Made by a program: the position numbers and the translations under genes. Shown piece by piece: positions 26,943-38,308 of a stretch of DNA of 64,000 nucleotides (positions are counted from its first letter, which is position 1; every line of letters begins with the position of its first letter). Origin of the DNA: Acanthopleura granulata (taxonomy: Eukaryota > Mollusca > Polyplacophora > Chitonida > Chitonidae); NCBI GenBank assembly GCA_016165875.1, contig JABBOT010000005.1:1700692-1764691 (forward strand), in the 5' to 3' direction. The notes under the pieces were generated by a model that was not told where the DNA came from, did no database searches, and saw only the letters and a program-made list of their open reading frames with translations.

Positions 26943-27700
26943 CATGGCGTTTACGTATACACTACAACACCATGGATGCCTCTGACTGAAACAGTGTGTG
27001 GGTTTGACGCTTACCTCCTGAACGGCCAATACCCGCTTCTTCCGCGGCTCTCTTGCTGTCCCCTATCGCTTCTTCGATTTCTACAACACAATCTACAATA
27101 CCAACAGCGCTGGCATCCATGCAAAAGGCCATACAGACCTGGATTCATTGTCGGTCTCTCGATTCCATGTCACCGTGCTTGTCCGCCATTGCACGTGACC
27201 TCATTTACTCTTCACAACATTTGGCCGTGAAGTCTTGTCGGAACTTATTCCATTCCGCCAAAAAACGTCAGTATGCCATAGACGTTATGCAGGAGGCAGA
27301 GCAGTTAAAATTAAAACATGTATGACTCACGGGAAAGTCACATGGCGGAAAAGAACAAAAACAAAAACGAAACATCTGGTCTTGAAATGTATAAATTCCT
27401 TGGGGTTAAATTTCCAAGGTGACCTTTCGGCCAAACGCCGTGACGAGTAACCGGGGTCATGTGATTGACATGGAATTGCGAGACCGGCAATGTGTCGCGG
27501 TCTGTAGTAGGATGCCATGGTTGTGGAAATGTAAGCAGTGTTGATTTTTTTAAGTCGAACAAGCGATAGGGGACAGGAGCGAAAGATAGCCATGGGAGAA
27601 GCGGGTATGGACCGGTGAGGACGTACGCGTCGAACCAACGCAGAGTTTCCAGTAGAGGCATCCATGCCGTTGTAGTGTATACGCAAACGCCATGTATATA
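26937..27700. repeat. Large imperfect inverted repeat (foldback)
   Basis: The left arm begins tatatacatggcgttt at 26937. The right arm, read on the minus strand from 27700, begins with the same 16 bases. The arms continue in parallel through gtatacactacaac, catggatgcctct, tacccgcttct, gtcccctatcgctt and tttggccg, over some 290 bases each. The outer part is about 80% identical by eye, and the centre of about 200 bases is unpaired. Both arms carry short open frames (100 codons on plus, 127 on minus) with similar starts, but a 5-base difference breaks frame agreement and no domain is recognised. It may be a foldback transposon or an inverted duplication. Confidence 0.75.
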
Positions 27701-28049
27701 CTTGGATAGACCCCAGTTCACCTAAAGACGTCGAATAGCAAACGGGAAGCGTTTCTCACAAAGGTTGCAATGAACATTTAGTAGAAACATTTTCTCGTCC
27801 CAATGAAACATATTACAATGATATACATGAGACTGACGCTTATAAAACGGGAGCAAATTCAGCTACACAATAAATTCTACTGGAAGACCATACATGTAGC
27901 CTCTACATTGGCAAGTATACACCACAATAATGCAAACTAATGGTAAAAAATGGTGTCACGCTATGTACAACGCTACTGCCATACAAAGGCCTTCCTGAAA
28001 CATTTTGATCACGGTCTCTTATGCGCATGGTCTTGAAGGAGAGAAGACG

Positions 28050-28055
28050 TTTATT
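28050..28055 (-). terminator. Poly(A) signal AATAAA
   Basis: A canonical AATAAA on the minus strand, about 130 bases after the stop codon of the main gene at 28187-28189. It is the only such hexamer seen between 27700 and the stop, so it is the likely 3' end signal. Confidence 0.7.
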
Positions 28056-28186
28056 CCTCCACTATCAGCTCTTCTATGCAATTTCATATAGCACTGTTCA
28101 TAAATCGATTTCAGCTCACTGCATAGGGGGATCCATAACGGAGTCTTTGGTACTGTGTTGACAGCAGAAGGAGGTGGATATGGGCT

Positions 28187-31100
28187 TCATTCAATGACGA
28201 TCACACCATCTTCCCCGGCTGTGGAACCCGTCTTGGTTGCGTTGGAATCGCCCTCAGCAGAATCTGAAGGCACATGAGAAATGATGCCATTCGTAAACAT
28301 AGTGGTCTTAATATCGATTGCGTACAAACCAGTAGGTTTTGACAACCTTCTAAAAATTACACCAATCTAATGGCAATGCAGCTTGAAGACCAAAGTAACC
28401 TTGGTTTTCACCTTAACCGCGTTAACACTGACATACTTACATAAATTCACAATGGTCAATTTCGTGACAACTTAATACATAAACGCGTAATGTTAAGGAC
28501 GCAGGAACTAGAGCATGAACTAGACAAAGGGCCAAAATTATTCACAACGATATCAGTCCCAAATTATGTTTTATTCTGAGGCCCGTTTTACGAACAGGAG
28601 GTAAGTTACGACAAACGTAACTGTTATGACACATAGTGTCGAGATACGTCGCCATGGCAGTTACGTTTGACGCAACGTTACACTCTCTTCGTAAAACGGG
28701 CCGTTGGAACGCAGGCGCAAGAATATTCGCCTTAAGGCATAATCACATACTTCCGCTGCAGCATGAAGCCAGGATCATTCATTCGCTCATTTGTGGCCGT
28801 CGTCCATTCTCTTAACGGTATGGAGATTGATTTTCTTGAAAGAGTACTGAGTGTTGCTTTAAAGCTCATATAAAATAACAATAATATAAAAATTTGAGAG
28901 ATGAAAGGAATGTACTGTTGGACAATTCAGATGATCATACTAGTTTCAAAATTAAAAAAGAGCCAAAACGTTCAGTTAGTAAACATACGACTTAGCCGAA
29001 TATAAACATTGGAGGTTAACTCGTGTATAGTGTTTCTTCGAAAACCTTAAATCCTTCCACATAATTTTGTACTCACTCCAGAATTTACTGTGTTTACCAG
29101 TCTCAAGGAAGAAAAGCATGACATTCCCAAATAGGCTTCGGACTTGATATAAATGCTGGTAACCAAACAGACCATGCTCTCATAAGTATTGATGTAATAT
29201 ATCATTCCTGGGACCTGTTTCACGAAACAGTCGCAAGTTGTGCCTGGCGCAACTTCCATGACAGCATGTACGGAAGAGATGAGTCGCCTTGGTAAATTAC
29301 GTTTGACGTAGTGTTGCGACAGCTTTGTAAAACGGGGCTCTTGCCATACGTACCAACTCCGACAACTGAGGTATTTGTTTCCGGTCTCTGCTTCAAGCGT
29401 TCAACCATATCTTCCAGGCGCCTAGGTTGTTTGCTGGGTTGCCCTGAACCTGAATAATGTTTTCGCTTGGCCGCACCCGACGGGCGCGTGCTGGAAGACC
29501 CAGGGTTAGCCGTCGACGAACCGGGGTTCAGTTTTGGTGGCGTCTCTTCCAGGAATATAACGCCACCAGAATCCTTCTCCTCCACTGCCCCTGATGTCAC
29601 AACAGAATTCTTTATGCCTTTTGCAATGGGGGCACCTGCCTTCTTCTTGGAGAACATGTACGTTAGTTGTGGGTAATATTTACTCAAGTCATCAAGTTTA
29701 ACCATCTTGTTACACTTGAGGACAGGCGCGGGCAGGCTGTAGTAGTGGATGAAGGCTTTTTCCTCATTGGGAGAACAGGCGGTCGTTGGTACACCCAGCA
29801 CTTGCTCCAGAACGAACAAGAACTCGTTGATGTTACTCTGCGGGAAATACAACTTCGACACAGCTTCGATAAGTGCGTATTTCCCAGGCAAACGTTCATA
29901 CTCCAGACAGGAAATACTCTTACCCTCGAACTTCACGCCATGGACACACTGCGCAATTTTCACCACTTCCGCTGCCTCCGTTGTTATCGGTAGTGAAACC
30001 GGTTTGTTTTCAATATTCATTTTTGACTTTTCCTCATTTGTGTCCGAGTTACTGGTATTTGGCACTGATGCGGTGCTCTCTGATGTGCCCTCTACAATTG
30101 GTGACTCAGCAGACGTCTCTGCATTGACCGGCTTCGATGCCGGCGACGCTTTCGTCTGAAGGCCGCCCAGATCTGGTATTGGAGTTGGTTGTTGGTTTGG
30201 CAAGGAGTTGACGCTAGAGACCTTATCTTCGTTACTTGGCTTAGGGGCTAGTACAGGAAGATTGGAAGACTGAACGTTGGGGATAACAGGCGGCGCCGTA
30301 GGAATCATGGGACGCTGATGAATTGGCTGAAGTGAAGACAGACGCTGGGCAATTGCACCTTGCTGGAGGTTAACCGTCGGCTGAAAGAGAACGGAATTGT
30401 TCGGACCTATGGAAGGAATCTGAGCAATGGAAGATCCGCCGCTGACAGCTGTTTGCACTGGCAACATAGGGTTTTGCAAATTTGGCTGGAAAGGAGGTCT
30501 TTGCAAAATATTGTTCATCCTTGGCATTTGATTAACACTGATTTGAGGCTGACTGTATAAAGCAAATGGGATCTGAGCTTGCTGTTGAGATGGTGGCATT
30601 CGCGTTTGCATAGCCTGCATCATAGTAAGATGCGTTGGATTAACAGATGGGGCTACCGATTGTCTATAGCCCTGAATCTGATTACTCCCGATCACATGCT
30701 GTGCACTGTTTACTGTCACTACGCCAGGAAATACTCCTGGCACACTCGACTTAACCACAGTTTGTTGAGATGTAGGTAGTCTCGCATTTTGCACTTGGTC
30801 CTGCTGTGGTGGCAACCGCATCCTTCTCTTTTGCATTGCTTGAGCAGCTCTTTTATTGACATCTGCAGTCTGAACTTGCGATGGGGCTATGTTGCCATGC
30901 AGATCTGGCATGCCTGTCAACCCCGGGTAAGGAGGCGGTTGTTTTGCACGGGGCATATTAACGGCTTGTCTTGGTCTCATACCTTGTCCTTGTACCGGTG
31001 TTGAGTAGGGGGCAAACTGCTGATCTGAGCTGGGGAGGGAGGGATTTCTGACAACATACTGTCCTGTTGGGGAGGAATTTACCGGATATTGACTAATAAA

Positions 31101-32246
31101 AGGTCCCCCAGCCACAGGATGCTGTGACAGTGGCACAGACCCAACCTGCTGTTGCCCACCACTGTTTTGGTTCAGTATTTGAGCTAGATGGTTCATCACA
31201 TGTGGAGCACTTTGTTGTGCTGGAAAAGGTTGTCTGACTTGCACAGTTTGTGGGGCAGGGACAGGGCTCTGTTTTCTCGGTGTTGTCATCTGTGTTGACT
31301 GCGAGGATTGCTTTTCCTCCTCAGTTTTCTTGGAGTCCACGTTATACTGCGCAAACTTCATTGGGTCCTCAATCGGTAATTCCACCAGAGTAACTTTATG
31401 ATGACGTTTCACATCCTCCAAAGACACCAACCTTGTGTTCTTGGCGAACTGAAACTTGAGGCCAGCTCTACTACACATATCATTGATCAGTTTATATTCC
31501 TCTTCATCTGGGAAAATTTTTACCACCTCAATATCTTGCAGCAATTTAGCTGCATGTTTTATGATTTGCAAGACGACGTATTTTGCAGAGTTTCGACGAA
31601 AATAGGGGGTCACAGTATTGTTTATTTGGATCCATCCACTGCTGCTTTTAGCCAATTCGGATGGAGGCAAAAGTGGAATTCCTAATCTACGGGCTTCTAA
31701 CACTTCCTGTGGGAAAGTTCTCTTTACAAGGTTATAGAAGTTTTCAAATTCACTAAGTTTCACTATGAGATCTTTGTTTGTAAACTGGTGACGCCCATAA
31801 TCAAAGTCACAATGCACACTATTGATTTCGTCCAGAAGCCTCAGTTCATTCTGTGTCACATAATAGCTAACCAAAGGTTCGTGCTCCCCAAGTTCCTCAG
31901 GAAATGTGTTTGGGAAGCGAGCCAAAAGTTTCTGCTCCACAATTCTCACTGCAACATATTTCTGTTCTTCTCGCAGCAAATGTGGCACACTCACTCCATC
32001 AATGGTGGCCCACCCAAAGAGACCTCGAATACTGGCAACATCCACAGGTTCCTTTTCAGGCACGTATTGGGTTTTAACCCTCTGAAGAGCGGTCTGAGGT
32101 TTCTGAGAGTGTGCCGGGGGAGCCGGGGGTGGGGGAGCACGAGACTGACCCTGGGGATGACCTGGCCTGGCACTGCCGGCCAGGGTAGAGCCTGCACTAA
32201 GTACAGAATCTCTTGGCTCACTTTTCACAGGGGCTGGCATTGTCAT
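28187..32246 (-). CDS. Putative nuclear corepressor with three DHD-like modules
   Basis: Two exons, 32246-29354 and 28263-28187, are joined by a phase-1 intron. The donor is gttg/gtacgt; the acceptor is gtgccttcag/att. Together they encode about 989 residues. The start ATG (32246) lies two bases after a strong acceptor (tttcttttccccag), so upstream exons exist and an earlier start is possible. Seen: Pro-rich 25-50; module 1 at 75-172 (GW, then P, KY at 96-97, NE 133-134, LIVKLSEFENFY); module 2 at 203-287 (GW, P, KY at 222-223, EE, VSLEDV); a Q/P/S/T/N-rich disordered stretch at 300-765; module 3 at 767-866 (GK, KY at 789-790, CSPNEE, CNKMVKLDDL). Basic clusters lie at 465-477 and 927-943 (likely nuclear signals), and VIFLEE and a terminal VIVIE follow. 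The three modules share one pattern, which resembles the Ski/Sno/Dachshund homology domain. That match is an inference from pattern only, and I do not recognise the gene itself. A frame running past 29354 into the intron reads through MITE sequence and is not coding. Confidence 0.9.
28580..28702. mobile_element. Hairpin MITE A in the main gene's intron
   Basis: 123 bp with terminal inverted repeats starting ggcccgttttacgaa, perfect over 15 bases at both ends. Further complementarity includes caaacgtaactg. The two halves could pair over about 44 bases each. No target-site duplication is obvious. The core ttacgtttgacg is shared with MITE B. It has no coding capacity. Confidence 0.8.
29210..29340. 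mobile_element. Hairpin MITE B, 13 bases inside the splice donor
   Basis: 131 bp. The 25-base terminal inverted repeats (29210-29234 and 29316-29340) match at 18 positions, and both end in gtcgc. The internal ttacgtttgacg block is the same family as MITE A but older or more diverged. In gene orientation the intron starts gtacgtatggcaa, and the element follows directly. Confidence 0.75.
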
Positions 32247-32698
32247 AGCTGGGGAAAAGAAATGGAGACAGTGAATTTGGGAAGAGCAAGTCAACAGTAC
32301 AAGTGCTACGTAATTATAAGCTACCCTTTCAATATGCCTATGTAAAACTTGACCTTTACATTTATATGGCTATTTATGGTTTTAAAATTGTCATGCAATT
32401 CACTGTGGTTCTAGTCTATTCACATTATGCCGTAATTATTTAAGTCCCCAAAACCTTAATTCACAGGAATATGTGTGGTCTTAAATTCGTATGCACTTCA
32501 TTATTGTTTAATATGGTGATGAAAATCATAACGACAATCTCATAATACAGCAACTGAGTTGACAGATGCAGCAAAGTATGACATCAAATATCACCCACTG
32601 CACACTATACTACTGGCAATGTGAAAAGCTCCAACAACATGTAACCTTTATGAAGTTACCAATCATATGTGTGTAGATGTCAGGACTGAAGGACTTAC

Positions 32699-32734
32699 CC
32701 CTTTGTTGGCCTACGACATGCAGGTTTGCCATAG
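32699..32734 (-). CDS. Candidate 36-base coding microexon of the main gene
   Basis: Bounded by an acceptor (ttaattccccag) and a consensus donor (aaaggg/gtaagt). It contains an ATG at 32732-32730. Spliced to the acceptor at 32249, it reads in frame: 11 codons beginning MANLHVVGQQR, then Ala across the junction, then the annotated start. The exon starts ctatggcaa while the next exon starts ctatgacaa after an identical ccccag, a striking similarity that could reflect a local duplication. The polypyrimidine tract is weak, so use is uncertain. Confidence 0.35.
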
Positions 32735-32739
32735 CTGGG

Positions 32740-35700
32740 GAATTAACTACAGGCATTTAAAACTGTTCACCTCACATCTACTTTGTCCATGTAATATTAC
32801 ATTCCTGCCAAAACAAAACAAAGCAAGGCATCTAAATATGCACAATTTCATTTCAACTAAAACAGTCTTTTAATTTTGCATTTTTTCATAGAATTATTAA
32901 AAGTTAAGATTCACATCGAAACTTGTCACTTAGTAGCACCCTTGACCTTGACCCAATTTAATGGTGGTGTTAAAACCAGAAGTAGAAATAAAAAGCCATG
33001 GACATTTTTTAGCCATTTACTGCTCAAGATTACAACAGGAGCATCAGGCCTGTACTTTGAGTTAGGCTATCAGTCGCTACTTCCCAATCCTGAAACAAAC
33101 CTCAGGTGTTCTTTTAACTTAGGTATCCTAACAGTCACTTGGTATTTATTTATATACCTAATAGGTGTTTAAAGCCCAACTGAAGAAATACTGTAGTCAT
33201 TATTCGTATACCAATCATTATCCATTATCAGCATTTTGCATGCACCCTGAAAATCACCAAACTAATTTCCATAACAAAGGCAAACACAAACTAGCAAAGA
33301 ACTAAGAAATTATATTAAGTGTTAGTAATGCATACACCTGACATAATCTGGTCTGCAAAAATTTGTTAAACTTAGGTGTGCTAAGTACATTTCTGGCCCC
33401 TTATTAGCACACAACAGCTGAAAAATGAGGACAAGGTCTGGTACAGGTATCTAAAGTATGTAGTTAAACTTTCACCCCATCCTTTGTCATCTCCTTGAGA
33501 GCAGCTGCTGGCTACATGTACTTACCAACTTAGCAATACATTCACTCACAATTACACTCAAGTACACACAGCTGCCTGAGTATGACCACTTAAGTGAGAA
33601 TCCTTGCTAACGAAGATAAGGAAGTCTTTTGTAATACTTGGGTAACCATTATAGTTGTAGCAAAATGAGGAGAAGGAGGCCAAGTACATACATTTGTATC
33701 TTTACATGAACGGCAGTTTACAGTATACTATATAAGATATATATAGACACGCCCTATACTGTTTTTATTCAACAAAGGACATGCTTGACTGAACCAGGTA
33801 TATTAATATCACACTGAATTTTATGTTTCATGAACATAAACCTTTGATAATTAAAAATCCTCAACTTGACCATGCAAATCAGACAGACGCATGCTTGCCA
33901 GGACTGTTAACTATAGCTGCACAAACCCAAAACCCTACACTTAAACACATATGCAAAAGTTTTTTAATTTGAACATTTTCATATATAGCACAGTTGCTAC
34001 TGAAAAGTAAATGCCTCGAGTCAGATCCTACAAATTTCCTAATAAAATAGAAAACAACCACCTATCTCAAAACAGGATTGTTTTGGCATTTACCATAATA
34101 TGCTGAGGGAGAAAGATGAAAATAAATCATTCATCTGTAATCAAATGCATAACGTTCCAACTTTTCAACAAATATATACAGATTACATAAATTTAATCAC
34201 ACAAGACACAACAGACGGGGCATAAAAAAACATGTTATTTATATATATAAAAAAATAATTTACATATCTACACACGTATGCTAAACAGCAACATTACAAA
34301 GAGTACTCAATACATAAATATAGGACAATTTAAGGGGATATTCCAAGAAACGCAGCACTTAAAATATAACACCAGCCACATCAAATAAGTGCTACAGCCT
34401 AACACACCTGGACAGTTTCTGTTACAACTCCTACAATCACACTTCACATTTATCAGCCAGATATTCAAATGTGAAACTGTAAATCGGTAATGCTATCTCC
34501 TATAAGAAAAATAAAATCTACTACAACCTCTAACACCAACCTTTAAATCATAATAAAACTCGAGCAAATTATATCTCTCTCAGTACACACCATGGCTCGC
34601 CATGTTTGACAAAGCTAAGCATCCTTAGGCTCGTTTAAATTTTATCCTAGGAACTTATGCTCAGCTGTGTCATCAACCTTCACAGCCGTTGTTGCAAATA
34701 AATGAGAAATTTTTCAGGTGTTTAAGAGGATCAAATGTCACCATTTTCTAGATATTGCTCCAAAGAATTAACAACTTTCTACAATAGAGTGTAAATCCTC
34801 GGATAAAAATTTACAGATGGAGTTATACCCATAATGCTCTGTGTCATGAAACATTGCGAGCAATTGGCGTTAGGTGTCAGAAATTGTAGCAGATGCAAAG
34901 CGTCCAATCAAGGGAGAAAAATGCAACGCCGAAGCAGAGCTAAGCTGGACGGTAGATGGCTATACAACAGATAGACACTGATAAGAACTACCTGTAGCAC
35001 ATTAGATCAAGGGGGGTCACACATCATGATTTGTATACTGAATACGAAATTAACCCCCAAAACCGGTTGTGTTGGTTTCTTCACAATGTACAAGATTAAA
35101 ATTGTTGATAATGAACTGCACAATAACATCTAATTAGATGCATTCAGCTGTACAAATGATCAAAATTATACACATAAGAAAGAAAAGAAAAAAAAGCCTT
35201 AACTCTGTGGTCACCGTTACAAGTATGAAAGTTTAACAGTGAATCAAAATCTAATGTGAATTTCACCCTTAGTGTACATGTTGTTTAGAGTTTTGTTTAA
35301 ACTGCCATTCCCACGAATAAAAAAAGTTGTTTAACTATTAGCCTTTAACAAACTCCAAAACACACAAAACAAACAAAAGGCTTTCCTGTAGAGAGAAAAA
35401 CTCCTCATCCTTCTGTGATGTGCTCGACCTTCACGGAACTATACACAGCAGGGTATCTTCATCCTCAACACAACGTCACAATATCGGATGGATTAGGCAA
35501 ACATTGATATGTGCCCAAGGGGAAAGGATTTCAGGGAAAACAACAGGAAACAAAAACAGTTCCTTTTGAAAACATGATGCACTCAGTAAAACATGGTAAC
35601 ATGTACCGGTGCTAATGAGAATGATTAATTTATGACCCACAGGTGGCGGAATTATCAAACACAGGTGCTGTAGGCAACAAAAACTGCAACAACTTTCCAA

Positions 35701-38280
35701 ACTGCACGCAAAAACACAACATGAGATATAAGAAAGCTATTACATTTTTATACATGTAAATATTCTGACAAAATCACCAATCACAAGCAGCAGACCCATG
35801 ACATTTGCATATACTGTACTCGGCTAGTGAGCCAATACTATTCCATTGTAGACTTACAGCCTAAGCTCATTATAGCCCGCATACGCAGGGTGAGTCACAC
35901 AACAAATATGACAGCAATGAAGTAGAGGCCAGGTCTCAGCGGGTGGACTTTACCACACATCTTATCAGGCTGTGCCACATGCCTATGTATACTATACTGA
36001 CAACACACACTCATTAAGTATCAACAATCACATCAGAATCTTCAGCCCATACATATTAATGACTGGTACATGTGCTGCAGTACAACACCTGAGGTTTGAC
36101 CTGTAGATCATTACCTGCAGAAGGACCCTGGTACAAGTTCAGACAAGCAGACAGTCTGGCTGGGAAGGAAACTGTAGAGACTTTACCAGTGCCAGGCTAG
36201 CTTAACCCACAGGTCAGTGGATCAATAACAGCATGTCACTCACACTGACGTCAGCCCCTAGCAACCAGGCCTATCCTTGGATACCAGACTCCACCCACTC
36301 ATTAGGTAATCTGTCAGGCCAGGATATGAACTCAGCCGTGCGGTGCAGTGAGATTGTTATTTAAGATACTCACTGAGCCCAATCACCAAGAAGGTATATG
36401 TAACCTGTGATGAACACAAGAAGAAACCAGGAAAAAAACAACCCAAAAAACAAAAGAAAGCAAAACAAAAAAAAAAAAAACAACAACACAAAAAAAACTT
36501 CAATTAAATTATCAGTCTACTTCGCTAGTGCTGGGTTACCATCGCATTTTCTACCACAGTTTAAACTACAGGTGCATTTGAACTCCTTTCAGTAATAGCC
36601 AAAGTACTGCAGAACAATACCAAAGAAACAGAAACAAGCACCCACCATGAAGCCAAGTGTGAGCCAGCCATGGAAACGCCAGCTTTTGTCAACTGCCTCT
36701 GAGGTGCAGTTTTTTTTAAGCCACACACCCCTTGTTAGAATCAATGTGTCCCATTGTCCTGTGAACAGCCCTCTGGCTGGAAGCCACAGAGAGGGGCTGG
36801 GTTTAAATGTATTACAGGTTTCTTGGCAACTTGCCAAATCACATATTGGGGGTCTCACTTGGTAATTATGCAGTGCCGGTTGCCAAGCAACCCCTGTGCA
36901 GGGTCCTTTCTGCTTTGATAACTCCAGGCTGGCCTGACCTCATTTCACTATGAAAAACAGCTTAGACTGGATTTATTTTTAGCTTAGGGCAATCTGACCT
37001 ACTTATGCTTTCAGCCAATAGGGAGCAGCCAAAGAAGACAAACATTTGTTGAGTACATGTATCCCACGCCTGCCAAGAAGCTTCACCTTGGAGCTGAGGT
37101 CACCCGGGATTCCATAGAACAACATCGCTACTGCACAGATGAACTTGCTACCATTGAGTTCCCTACAAAAACCAAGCCAATGAAAGATCGGTAGATCACA
37201 ATGGGCCACTTGATAACCAAAGGCAATAGTACACAACACCAAAATTTAAATAACGGAAGGCCACAATGTCCTGTCAACCATTAATACATCACATTTTTGA
37301 CATCATACAATGTCTCACATGTGTAGCTTCAATACAGACCGACAGACAGACATTCAGACAGACGGACAACTTACATATACCACAATGAACTCCTCTGTCC
37401 GTACAAGAAAATTTACAGGTAAATATATGATATGTAGGAAAACAAATGACTAAGCACTAAATATATTTAATATGTTTTATTTATTTTCTGCCTGTGTAGG
37501 TGTTACAGGCTTTACTATGAACTGGGGAATAAGTACAGTGCCAGAGGCAAACCAGCCCAGAGGCACTGGACATTGCTATTAAATCCACAGCCCAACCACT
37601 GAGTGATTCATTCCAACAGCCATCCTCAATGGTCAAATCAGGGCTGGTCGTGTTCTGTGGACAATGCACAATAGGGGGCCCCTGCAGCAGAGACCGGTGC
37701 AAAACAACCCTAATAACAATGAGGACACAGTAGAAATAGAGTCTCTGCTTGTACAATAAAGTCAGTGTTTATTTATATACCATTTACAAGTGAGAATATG
37801 TGTACACCATTCATCACCAAGAGAAAAGCTAAGATAAACAACAGAAAGACTACCCTAAACACACAGCCATGATGTTATGTTTTTTCATTATCATCTTTCA
37901 CCTCCCTTTCTAATTATTTGCTAATTAACTTATTTTTAATCACATCCCAGTGCGACACTTAGACCCAAGTCCCAAGGTAGTAAAATGTCCTCAAAGTGAA
38001 AAGTATAGGGCAATGTTCTTCAACAGTTTATCAACTCATGACAACAGTAGCCAAAAAAAAAAAAAAAAATGTGTACCAAAATTGAATAGCCTTACTTTAA
38101 TAATTTGTTTTTGAAATAGCTCGCAAGCTTACACTAAATGCAAAAAGCAAGGACAGTCGCAAATCAACATTCCCAACTGCATTCTAAAGGGGCCTGACAA
38201 AAATCAGCACGGGAAAGTAAAACCAACAGTCTCTTTCAGTCATTGGTTCACAGCACTTCTGTCTTTTGTAAAACAGCATG
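32740..38280 (-). other. Probable intron or upstream transcribed DNA
   Basis: No coding exon with domain support was found on either strand. The plus strand looks A/C-rich over most of this stretch, so a minus-strand transcript would be T/G-rich. That fits transcription from the minus strand and upstream exons of the main gene. Good donor-like sites on the minus strand occur near 33530 and 36370, the latter paired with a good acceptor around 36407. None can be assigned. A CRE palindrome tgacgtca is at 36246-36253, and an A-rich tract lies at 36419-36502. Confidence 0.45.
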
Positions 38281-38308
38281 TATATGTTCTCTGACTCGGC
38301 TTGCTAGA

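Noticed and set aside
28738..28810. Extra exon inside the main gene's intron with a gaa/gtatgt donor
   Set aside because: The phase-1 reading from the upstream exon hits a stop, while direct splicing to 28263 gives a clean ending.
29467..32345. Many plus-strand and off-frame minus frames (up to 185 codons)
   Set aside because: They are shadows of the long minus-strand exon of the main gene.
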